This document shows, piece by piece, positions 38,626 to 47,722 of a stretch of 59,751 nucleotides of DNA. Under the pieces are notes generated by a model. That model had not been told where the DNA came from. It saw only the letters and a list, made by a program, of their open reading frames with translations, and searched no databases. Each line of letters starts with the position of its first letter. Positions within the stretch are counted from its first letter, which is position 1. The position numbers were made by a program, and so were the translations under genes. Source of the DNA: Candidatus Calescibacteriota bacterium (GTDB lineage: Bacteria > CAIJMQ01 > JAADFP01); assembly GCA_021162785.1 (NCBI GenBank), contig JAGGYA010000023.1, positions 1 to 59,751 of the forward strand, read 5' to 3'.

Positions 38626-41600
38626 GGGAGAAGTATCTTCTATGGATTTCTTCGTTATGCATTAAGTTATCACATGTGAAATAACATCCTATATCATCAA
38701 AATATGGATGATACTTGGGGAGGAACTTAGCCCTTCCACGGAATTCATTGTACTGAGGGGAAAACCAGATTTCCCGGAAACTCTTCTCCTTCACATTTCC
38801 CATAACTTTTTTCACTGCCCGGCAACAGGGCACTACACTTCCATCCGCCATTATCCGGGCAAATATCCATCCCACATAACAGGGGATTCTATCCACTCTT
38901 CCTTTATCATAAAGGCCTTTCAACGCAGTTGGATTGCAGACTCTTTCCTTGAATCCTTTCCAGTTCTCCAGTTCAATTTCTTCCCCCGCTTCTTTCTCCA
39001 CCTCACCCAGGAGTTCCTTTAATTCCTCCAGTTCTTTTTCATCCAAAAGTAAGCTTTCGGTACCTGGCAGAGGATCCATCATAGTGAAGTAAATAGCATC
39101 TGCTCCTACTTCTTTCCCAAGTTTAACCATATCCACCATTTCACGGAAATTCTTTTTTAAAATCACATTGGCTATGGTTACCCTTCCCTTCCCCTTACAA
39201 ATAAATTTAAGATTTTCCAGAATCTCTAAGAAATCTTCCTCTTTGGTTCCAGGGTGTAACTCCACATAGGTTTCTGGATGAGCAGACCAGAGACTAACTG
39301 CAAGTTCATCTACTTTATCTCTTATAATTTCTCTTACCCTCTCCTCAATCCGATAAAGATTTGTGGTGAGACAGAGTATCATACTGTTTTCCTTTACCTT
39401 CAGCATAATTTCATCTATCCCTTTATAGACGAGTGGTTCACCTCCACCTGTAAATCTCACTCTTTTAACATTTAACTCCTTCATTTCATCAAGCATCTTT
39501 TTCACAGGATCAACTGGTAATTTCTCTCTAAAATAGGAAGGAGGGGGTGGATTCTTGAGAAGTGGAGAATGGGTCCAGCAAGCAATACATCGGAGATTGC
39601 AGGTATTGGTGAGATCAACAACCACCTGCTCAGGACCAGTAAAAGCCTTTCTACCATGCAGTATTCCCGCAAGTAGTGGATCTTCAAACTCTTCCCTTTT
39701 TTCTTTTTTAATTCTTCGATATCTGGGGAGATAAATCCTCATGAGCTTCCTTTCCAAGGGAGAAAGGGAAAGTAGCTCCTCATGAACCTTTAAATTCCTC
39801 TGAAGGTCATCACAGGATTTATAGCAACCAACCTTACAATTGGGATCGTTTCCTATCATGGAAAAGAAGGGGTCATTTTTGTCAAATGTGAGGGCTTTGT
39901 ATCTGAATTCCTGATAGGAAGGAGAATTCCAGATTTCAGAAAATTTATTCTGGAAAATGTTTCCCAAAGGTATTCTATGTGCTTTTAGACAACCATTCAC
40001 ATTTCCATCAGGAAGTATACGGGTAAATACCCAACCAATGTAACAGGGTATCTTCCCTATGATCCAGCGGTCATAAAGTCCACTGGTAACATTCTCTTTG
40101 TTAGCAATCCGGTTATAGAATTGATCAAAGTTAAAAAGAACTATTTCTCTTGCCCAGCCCTCTTCCCTCCTCCTTTTAATTTTTTCACATAAACGCAAGA
40201 GTTCTTCCTGTTGTGAAGCATTTAGAAGGAGTTTATCCGTGGCTCCAGGTATTGTATCTATTACTGTAAATTCTACCGATTCAGAATGAGTAGTTCTTGC
40301 AAACTCTATCATTTCCTCCAGTTCTCGATAATTGAGATTGAAAATCACATTGTAGAGTTTCACCAAAGGTTTTCCTCTCTTGTGAGTATTAAGATAAATA
40401 AGATTCTCTTTAATTCTTTCAAAATCCAGCTCTGTTTTATTGGGATGGGTAATGGCATAGGTCCTGGCTGTTCCTGCCCAAATACTAACAGTTAAATGGT
40501 CCACACCCATATCGATCAATTCATCGATTTTTTTCTTGTCCAGGAGAGTAAAGTTTGTATTCACATAGCAAACCATACCCTGTTGTTTGGTAAACCGCAG
40601 TATTTCCATTATTTCTGGATGCGTAAAGGGTTCTCCCCCTCCTGAGTAATAAATTTCTTTGCATCCCATGTCTCTGAGTTCTTTTATTAATTCCTTTAAA
40701 ACCGAAAAGGGTAAAAACTCTCGTTTAACCCGGGGTGGCATCTTTTTATCTCCCAGTAAAGGTGAATTACACCAGCAACCAATACAATTGTTATTGCAGG
40801 AGTTGGTTACATCTATCTGCACAAAGTAAGGGCCTGTGTAAGCTCTCTTACCATCCATTACTCCCACAAGATGCGGAAACTTCTCAAGATAAAAGGAAGG
40901 TGTTAAATGCCTAAGACTTCTCTTAAAAACACCTTTCAATCCTTCCAGTTTCCATGCATTTTTTACAAATTTAAGAAGGGAACGTTTCTTTTCCTCTGAA
41001 GGTCTTACCAGTTTCTCTTCTTCGCCTGTCCTGAGGAGTATCTCCCAAACCTTCTTTTCCTTTGGTGAAATAACCACTTCCCCAAGCTTTACTCTGAGAA
41101 CCCTTGCACCCATGTGTGGTGGAGTATCTTCCAGCCCAACTTCTCCCTCACATAATTTTTGAAGACTCACAGCTGGAAGAAGATCCGCCCCTTCACCACA
41201 TTCCCTTACCCCAACCCATTCCACCCATGGATGAGAAAGGGGTAGAGGATGAAATCCGGAAGGATGAGGGAATTTCCCTCTTTCCATATCCGTGAACCAG
41301 TACTGGTAGCGAGGGGAAAGATAAATAAGAAACTTCAATTCTTGAATTCTTACCCTTCGGAAAGTTCTCAAGGTGACTACAAACCTGAAACCTTCTGGAT
41401 AAGGGAAAACACTTAAAGAAAATGTTACGGGAAGATTATTCCATTTAGAAATTATTCTCAGTTTTCGCCACCCTTTCTTAACTTTGAAATTACTTAAAGA
41501 AATATCTCTCCAGCTCTCTTTAACTCTGAAAGCAAGGTTCACTCCTGGCGTAAAGGTAAATTCTTTTCCTCTCCAGTAAATTCTCCCCGAACCTCTATCC

Positions 41601-43135
41601 CAGGCAAAATGTAAAGGAGGATTGTGAAGGGAATAAAACTTATCCTTGATGCACTTAAGGTTATGCTGGAGAATAAATTTTAAAAATTTCGCTGTTTTCC
41701 TGAAGGCTCCTTTCCATCCATAATGTTTCAGATAAAAAATGAATGTTCGGAAATATCTTTTTTCTAAGGGAATCCTAAATCTCTCTCTCTTTTTCAAATT
41801 CTCTCCCCAAAGTTCATAAGCAATTCTTCGTGCCTCTTCTAAATCATGGGGTGTAAGATGTTCAGTTCTTATTACACTGGCATAATTCCCATCATACTTG
41901 GAGAAATCCTGGCAGACAATATAACCCTCTTTCTCCATCATTTCATAGAATTCTGTACCCGGGAAAGGTGTGGCAATGGAAAATTGGACAGAAGTGGGAT
42001 TAAGGGCAAGAGCCAATTCTATGGTTCTCTTTATAGTTTCTTTAGTCTCTCCTGGAAGCCCGAAAGTAAAGGTTAAATGGGTCTTTATCCCAAGCTCCTG
42101 CGTGAATTTAATCATTCGTATTGCTTTTTCAAGATTCATTCTCTTTTTTGCCCTGTCCAGAATCTCCTGCGATGCAGATTCTACTCCATACTTTACAGAA
42201 TGCAGACCTGCTTCCCTTAACTTCTCAAGCACTTCTTCATCCATAAGATCCGGTCTTGCCATAATAGCCCACGGGAACTTTAGACCTCTTCTCAATATCT
42301 CCTCAGCTAACTTTTTCATCCTGGACTTACCTACATTTGTAGTATCATCATCAATGTAAATAGATTTAAAGCCCAGTTTGGTCAATACATACTCCATTTC
42401 ATCCACCACTTTCACAGGATCCCTGGCGCGAAATCTATTTCCACCATACATCAGTTGTGGCCAGGCACAGAAAATACACTGGAAAGGACAACCCCTACTT
42501 GTCCACATCTGACAGCAGGGTAAGGGTAAACCTCCTGGAGCATCTACATATTTCTCCATGGGCAATTCTTCGCGTAAAGGCCAGGGTAACCAGTCCAGAT
42601 CCTCAAGAAGGGGACGAGGAGGATTGATAATCACCTCGCCCTTATCCCTGTAGATAACACCCTTCACCCCCTCTCCTCCCCTCCCCTTTTCCAGCCTGGA
42701 AACAAGTTCCAAAAGGGTGACCTCATATTCTCCCACCAGGACAAAATCGATGAAGGGATATTTTTTGAGAAATTCTGGTTTCCTTATATTTAAATCTGCT
42801 CCACCAACAGCAACAGGTATATCTCTAAATTGGGAAAGGATTTCCAAATCATTATCTAAGGAAACTGTGGCCACTTCTGCAAAAATGAAATCAGGAGAAA
42901 ATTCTTGAACTCTTAAGTAAAATTCTTCTTTATCTATTTTCTCTGCTAAACAATCCCATAAGTAAGCAGAAAATCCTTCTCTTCTCAGCAAAGCTGTTGC
43001 ATATCCAAGATAAAATGGATAAGGTTGATAATCTCCTTCAGTATTGGGGTCTTTCAGGTGGGGCCAGCGAGAACCTGCTCTTACTCCCCATCTATCACCC
43101 ACTTTCCACGGGAGATTAACAAGTAAAATCTTCAT
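38618..43135 (-). CDS. 1505-aa protein: B12-type radical SAM module, ~200-aa beta-rich domain, two tandem SPASM-like radical SAM modules
   Basis: CPFQCIFC (about 42465-42495), CNNNCIGC (about 40774-40800), CNLRCIAC (about 39578-39602); extra Cys clusters after modules 2 and 3 (CYIGW...GCLKA...CKVGCYKSC; CYVGW...PCCRA...CYFTC). Confidence 0.88.
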   Translation of the reverse strand: MKILLVNLPWKVGDRWGVRAGSRWPHLKDPNTEGDYQPYPFYLGYATALLRREGFSAYLWDCLAEKIDKEEFYLRVQEFSPDFIFAEVATVSLDNDLEILSQFRDIPVAVGGADLNIRKPEFLKKYPFIDFVLVGEYEVTLLELVSRLEKGRGGEGVKGVIYRDKGEVIINPPRPLLEDLDWLPWPLREELPMEKYVDAPGGLPLPCCQMWTSRGCPFQCIFCAWPQLMYGGNRFRARDPVKVVDEMEYVLTKLGFKSIYIDDDTTNVGKSRMKKLAEEILRRGLKFPWAIMARPDLMDEEVLEKLREAGLHSVKYGVESASQEILDRAKKRMNLEKAIRMIKFTQELGIKTHLTFTFGLPGETKETIKRTIELALALNPTSVQFSIATPFPGTEFYEMMEKEGYIVCQDFSKYDGNYASVIRTEHLTPHDLEEARRIAYELWGENLKKRERFRIPLEKRYFRTFIFYLKHYGWKGAFRKTAKFLKFILQHNLKCIKDKFYSLHNPPLHFAWDRGSGRIYWRGKEFTFTPGVNLAFRVKESWRDISLSNFKVKKGWRKLRIISKWNNLPVTFSLSVFPYPEGFRFVVTLRTFRRVRIQELKFLIYLSPRYQYWFTDMERGKFPHPSGFHPLPLSHPWVEWVGVRECGEGADLLPAVSLQKLCEGEVGLEDTPPHMGARVLRVKLGEVVISPKEKKVWEILLRTGEEEKLVRPSEEKKRSLLKFVKNAWKLEGLKGVFKRSLRHLTPSFYLEKFPHLVGVMDGKRAYTGPYFVQIDVTNSCNNNCIGCWCNSPLLGDKKMPPRVKREFLPFSVLKELIKELRDMGCKEIYYSGGGEPFTHPEIMEILRFTKQQGMVCYVNTNFTLLDKKKIDELIDMGVDHLTVSIWAGTARTYAITHPNKTELDFERIKENLIYLNTHKRGKPLVKLYNVIFNLNYRELEEMIEFARTTHSESVEFTVIDTIPGATDKLLLNASQQEELLRLCEKIKRRREEGWAREIVLFNFDQFYNRIANKENVTSGLYDRWIIGKIPCYIGWVFTRILPDGNVNGCLKAHRIPLGNIFQNKFSEIWNSPSYQEFRYKALTFDKNDPFFSMIGNDPNCKVGCYKSCDDLQRNLKVHEELLSLSPLERKLMRIYLPRYRRIKKEKREEFEDPLLAGILHGRKAFTGPEQVVVDLTNTCNLRCIACWTHSPLLKNPPPPSYFREKLPVDPVKKMLDEMKELNVKRVRFTGGGEPLVYKGIDEIMLKVKENSMILCLTTNLYRIEERVREIIRDKVDELAVSLWSAHPETYVELHPGTKEEDFLEILENLKFICKGKGRVTIANVILKKNFREMVDMVKLGKEVGADAIYFTMMDPLPGTESLLLDEKELEELKELLGEVEKEAGEEIELENWKGFKERVCNPTALKGLYDKGRVDRIPCYVGWIFARIMADGSVVPCCRAVKKVMGNVKEKSFREIWFSPQYNEFRGRAKFLPKYHPYFDDIGCYFTCDNLMHNEEIHRRYFSHG

Positions 43136-45696
43136 TGCAGGATAATTTCTCCCGAGAAATCCACTTTTTCTCTTCTACTTTTATCATTTTCCATTACAAA
43201 CTCAAGTACTCTGCCACTCCAAAACAAAGGAGAATTTTTTATTATAACCCAGGAAACTGAACCTCGAAAAGTAAGGGAGGGTAAACCTTTACCTACCACT
43301 TTCACCTTTTCTCTTCCTTCCTTTACAAGCATCCATTCCTGGGTAAATTCAGGGAAGTTACCCCTTTCATCCGGAAGAATATACTGGGAATACTCTTTCC
43401 TAAGCATTAAAGAAAAATGTATTTCTTCCCAGTCCTCCTCTGGGGTCTCTATTTCTGCCTTGAATTTTACTCTATCACCTTTTACTTCAAGAAATACTTT
43501 ACTTTTACGGTAAGGAAACTCCAGTCCTTTCCCTTCTATTACCATCATCTCTTCATTAATTTCCTTTACTTCCCAAAGGGACTTAAAAGATTCTTCCCAC
43601 TCACCTTTCCGTTTAATACTCCAGTAAAGACCCCAGGAACCTGTAATTTCTCCTTCTTTAAAGAAAATCCTTCCTCGCCCATCCTTCCAAACAAAAGAAA
43701 GCCTTCCCTTTCTAATGGAAAATTCCTTTTTCTCCCTTTCTCTTTTTCTTTTTCTCTCTAACTCTCTTATCTCCATAATCTTTTCTTCCTCTCCTATATA
43801 GAGTATCCCCTCAAAAAGTCGGTGATACCCAGGAAGGAACTTGATACTTGAAGGTAGGAAAAACTGCAGGATACCAGAATCTTTCTCTTTCTGCACCACT
43901 CCAAATAAATTCTCTGGATAAATAACCCTTAAGAGAAGTGAAGGAACCTTCTTCCCCTCCACTCCCATAATTGGTGTAATCAAAGAAGGAAGAGAAAGCC
44001 AGAAAGAATCTGGTGCATTGGAAAATTCCCCTTCCCCTTCCAGAGTGAACCAATTTGAATAAACAGGGGAAAGATTCAAAATAATCCTGGGTTTGGAAAT
44101 CTCTATTGGACGAAAATTATTTAAAAAAAGCCACCACCAGATCTCTTCTTCTCTTTTCTTCCAGGAAAATTCCATCCAGAAGGGGAATCTTTTTAAGGAA
44201 AACCTCACCTTCCCATCCTCCTCCCAGACATATTCCTCCCTTTTAAAAAGGTCAACCAGATATTCCTTACCATTAATGGAAAAACCTGCAGAGAAACCTC
44301 CTTTACCTGTAAGCTCTTTCCCTTCCCATTGAAGGGAAATATATTCTTTAGGAACTACAATTTTAGCCTCTGATTTTTCAATTTCAGGGATTCTGAACTT
44401 TAAATTTAAATCTCCTGCTTCCCTTTTCTCCCAAAAAATTGCCTTTCCCTCACCATCTTCCCCCTCGCTAAATAAACGAATTCTATCCACTGGTTGATAA
44501 ACCGTTATTTCCCATGAAGGTAGATCTTGGAGGAAGGATTTTAGAAAAATAGGGGGAAAAGAATCTTTTATTTGTTCTATTTCCTTCCATTCTTCGCTTC
44601 GGATGGAGGGAAAATAAATCTCTATAGGCCTTTCAATTTTGGAGTAATTTTCCTGCCAGACCATACCTACCTGAAAACTCTCCACCTCCACCTTTTTCTG
44701 AACAAAATTCTTTATTCTCCACAACCATTCGTAACCATTGAGAAAGGAAATCCTCCATTCCTGAATTACCGGGAAAGCAAAAAACTTACCCCGTGCTACG
44801 ATCTCATTATCGCTTTTTCTTTCAACTTCCCATTCCTGATGATATGAGACATGAATTTCTTTCTCTTTCATGAAAGTGGTGTAACCGCCGGTAAGAGTGG
44901 TTAGCAATTTATCCTTCCAAAAAAGGAAGACTCGTCCCTGATTGAACACAAGTTTCAAATCCCCCCTTTCTATGACTTCTCTTTCTTTTTCCTTACCGGA
45001 AAGAGTTACATAGGTTTTGATTATTTCTCTTGCTTCTCCATCGGAAATTATTCTCCCTTTATCCAACCAGATGGCTCGTGAACAAAGCCTCTCCGCCAAA
45101 GCAGGAGAGTGAGTAACCAGAATTAAAGTAATTCCTTTTTCTTTCATTTCCATTAACTTATCCACACATTTTTTCTGAAAATGGATATCCCCTACACTTA
45201 AAATATCATCCACTAAAAAAATATCTGGATCTGTATGGACAGCTATGGAAAAAGCCAGCCGAATAAACATCCCCTCTGAATATGTCTTCAAGGGTGCATA
45301 TAAATAATCTCCTAAGGAGGCAAACCTTTCTATCTCCGAGATTTTTCCCCGAATCTCTTCCCGAGAAAATCCAAAAAGACTTCCCTGAAGAAAAATATTC
45401 TCAAGTCCAGTAGACTCAGGTTGAAATCCAGCCCCTGCCTCAAATAGTGTCCTCACCTTACCTTCTACTTTCACTTTACCTCGGTCAGGTTGAATAATCC
45501 CAGCAATAACTTTAAGTAAGGTGCTTTTCCCTGCGCCATTGTCCCCCAGGATGCACACACTTTCTCCCTTTTCCACTTCCAAAGAATCTATCTCCAGAGC
45601 TTTAACAGTTTTCCATATCCTTTTCTTTCCTGGATATAAAAAGGGGGTTAGATAAGTAACCACTATATCCTTCAAACTTACTATTTTCTTCTTCAT
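43132..45696 (-). CDS. Wzt-like polysaccharide ABC exporter ATPase with ~600-aa C-terminal extension
   Basis: GDNGAGKST (Walker A), YSEGMFIRLAFS (signature), IFLVDDILSVGD (Walker B), then about 610 aa beta-rich region. Confidence 0.9.
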   Translation of the reverse strand: MKKKIVSLKDIVVTYLTPFLYPGKKRIWKTVKALEIDSLEVEKGESVCILGDNGAGKSTLLKVIAGIIQPDRGKVKVEGKVRTLFEAGAGFQPESTGLENIFLQGSLFGFSREEIRGKISEIERFASLGDYLYAPLKTYSEGMFIRLAFSIAVHTDPDIFLVDDILSVGDIHFQKKCVDKLMEMKEKGITLILVTHSPALAERLCSRAIWLDKGRIISDGEAREIIKTYVTLSGKEKEREVIERGDLKLVFNQGRVFLFWKDKLLTTLTGGYTTFMKEKEIHVSYHQEWEVERKSDNEIVARGKFFAFPVIQEWRISFLNGYEWLWRIKNFVQKKVEVESFQVGMVWQENYSKIERPIEIYFPSIRSEEWKEIEQIKDSFPPIFLKSFLQDLPSWEITVYQPVDRIRLFSEGEDGEGKAIFWEKREAGDLNLKFRIPEIEKSEAKIVVPKEYISLQWEGKELTGKGGFSAGFSINGKEYLVDLFKREEYVWEEDGKVRFSLKRFPFWMEFSWKKREEEIWWWLFLNNFRPIEISKPRIILNLSPVYSNWFTLEGEGEFSNAPDSFWLSLPSLITPIMGVEGKKVPSLLLRVIYPENLFGVVQKEKDSGILQFFLPSSIKFLPGYHRLFEGILYIGEEEKIMEIRELERKRKREREKKEFSIRKGRLSFVWKDGRGRIFFKEGEITGSWGLYWSIKRKGEWEESFKSLWEVKEINEEMMVIEGKGLEFPYRKSKVFLEVKGDRVKFKAEIETPEEDWEEIHFSLMLRKEYSQYILPDERGNFPEFTQEWMLVKEGREKVKVVGKGLPSLTFRGSVSWVIIKNSPLFWSGRVLEFVMENDKSRREKVDFSGEIILQ

Positions 45697-46463
45697 AAAC
45701 GTTTTATAGCTTCATTTATCTTTCTTTCAAAGGTTACAACACCCAAACCAAAGAAAATCATCATATTGAGAATTGCAAGACCCAACCAACCAGGGGAAGG
45801 GAATTTCCCTTCATAAAGGAGTTTTTGAAAAGTTATTACAAAAGGAGTCATTGGATTGAATAAAAGCCAGTTGCGATAAGGAAGGGGAACAAATGAAAGA
45901 GTGTAGAATATGGGAGTCAACCAAAACCAGAAGAGAAGAACTAAAGAGACAAGATGTCCAGTATCTCGGAAGAAAACATGGAGCCAGCATAAAAACAAAC
46001 ACCATCCAGTGGTAAAAAGGAAGAAAAGGAAGAGGAATAAAGGAAGGGAAAATAAACAAATAAACGAAGGTTTGAAGAAAAGAAAAGCAGGGAGAATAAC
46101 TGTAAATCCAAAAAGGAAATTAAGGAAATTGGCTCCACTTCTTGAAAATGGGATGAGGACAGGGGAGAAAGTAAATTGTTTCAGAAGTGTAGCGGAACTC
46201 AAAAGAATGTAGCAGGATTCCTGAATTGTTTGTGAAAAATACATCCAGGGTAAAAGACCGGAAAGCACAAAAAGGGGATAGCGGGACAGATTTATTTTGG
46301 CTATCTTTCCAAATATTAAAGAAATCACACCTGCAAGAATAAGAGGGGTTATGAAAGCCCAGGCAATTCCAAGGACAGAACCAATGTATTTTTCTTTAAG
46401 AAATCTCCAGGAAAGGGCAAATAAATACTTTCTCTCTTTCCACAGAGTTTTTAAAGTCTGCAT
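45693..46463 (-). CDS. Wzm-like ABC-2 polysaccharide export permease
   Basis: 256 aa, six TM segments, WRFLKEKYIGSVLGIAWAFITPL, YRNWLLFNPMTPFVITFQKLLYEG. Confidence 0.9.
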   Translation of the reverse strand: MQTLKTLWKERKYLFALSWRFLKEKYIGSVLGIAWAFITPLILAGVISLIFGKIAKINLSRYPLFVLSGLLPWMYFSQTIQESCYILLSSATLLKQFTFSPVLIPFSRSGANFLNFLFGFTVILPAFLFFKPSFICLFSLPLFLFLFFLFTTGWCLFLCWLHVFFRDTGHLVSLVLLFWFWLTPIFYTLSFVPLPYRNWLLFNPMTPFVITFQKLLYEGKFPSPGWLGLAILNMMIFFGLGVVTFERKINEAIKRL

Positions 46464-47722
46464 TTCTCCCTAATCCTTTTTGCTATTTCCTCACCTTCCT
46501 TTATGCAATCTTCTATGGAAAAGTAATTCCAGCTTCCAAATCTCCCCCCTAAGTAAACATCGTGAGCCTCCATAAAAGAGAAAAGTTCTTCCAATTCATT
46601 TCTATTTCCTAAGAATAACGGGTATGCATACTTTATTTCCACAGGGTGTATAGCTTTAAGTTGGGAGTGTTTCTTAATTATACCCACCTTTTCCAGGTCT
46701 TCTATTACCCGCTCTAAAAGATCATTAGAATATGATGTATTTGCCAGTTCTACATAAAGGGAAAAGTGCCCCTTGGGAGCCAAAGTGGGAGAAATTTGAG
46801 TATAAAAACCCACTCGGAAAAATGAAAAACTTCCCTCGGGAAAGTAAATCCAGTGATATCCAGTCTCAGCTTTTCCTTCCACTCCCAAATTTATACATAG
46901 TATGGAGTTGGTATAAAGCTTCTCTTTTAATCTATATGGGAGCTTAGGAAAAGCCATTTCCAAGAATTCTTTAAGTGGAACAGTGGAAACCAGAAAATCA
47001 TAAATCAATTCTTCTCCATTATTTAGAACCACAGTTTTTTCCTCCCATTTTATGCGAACAACCCTTTTCCCCACCAAAATATTGAGATTATTTTCCTTCC
47101 AGCATTTAAAAAAAGTTTCAATTCCTCCTTCCTTAGGATAGTAGAAAACCCTGTTATAACCTACCGCAAAAACTCTCGGATTCTGGAAACCCTTTAGAAT
47201 ATCCATAACTTTATCTTCAGGGAAAAACCGGGAAATCTCTTTATAAGGTATGAGAGATATATCCAATCCAAAGAGTTTCTCAAAATAAGGCTGGAAGAAA
47301 ATATGGAAAAGCGTCTTTCCATATGAAGAAACTAAAAACTCTTTTAAAGACTCAGATTTTCCCTTCTTACCCCATCTTTCGATTAGTATTTCCGAAAGAA
47401 TACGAGTAGAAATTCGGGGAGGGAGTCTGCACAAATTTCTCTGTAAAGGAAAGGGAATTAACCTTTCTCTAAAGTAAATACCTGCCCTTTTTTCATAACG
47501 CCGTAAAATATCCCCACATTTCGAAAGGACCTTCCTTTCCATCTCAGGAGAATGGAAGTGAAGAAAATGAGCATCACTATCAAAAGTAAACCCATTTATT
47601 TGGAAAGACTTCAAAAGTCCACCTGGCCTTCCCTCTTTTTCTATTATTACTACAGGGAAAGGTAGATTGCCTGCTACTGTAACACCTGTTATTCCTCCCC
47701 CCACTATAATTCCCTTCCTCAT
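46451..47722 (-). CDS. FAD-dependent oxidoreductase, UDP-galactopyranose-mutase/protoporphyrinogen-oxidase-like
   Basis: Start revised to ATG 47722 (MRKGIIVGGGITGVTVAG), giving an ATGA overlap with the upstream gene; GGLLKSFQINGFTFDSDAHFLHF. Confidence 0.75.
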   Translation of the reverse strand: MRKGIIVGGGITGVTVAGNLPFPVVIIEKEGRPGGLLKSFQINGFTFDSDAHFLHFHSPEMERKVLSKCGDILRRYEKRAGIYFRERLIPFPLQRNLCRLPPRISTRILSEILIERWGKKGKSESLKEFLVSSYGKTLFHIFFQPYFEKLFGLDISLIPYKEISRFFPEDKVMDILKGFQNPRVFAVGYNRVFYYPKEGGIETFFKCWKENNLNILVGKRVVRIKWEEKTVVLNNGEELIYDFLVSTVPLKEFLEMAFPKLPYRLKEKLYTNSILCINLGVEGKAETGYHWIYFPEGSFSFFRVGFYTQISPTLAPKGHFSLYVELANTSYSNDLLERVIEDLEKVGIIKKHSQLKAIHPVEIKYAYPLFLGNRNELEELFSFMEAHDVYLGGRFGSWNYFSIEDCIKEGEEIAKRIREKCRL

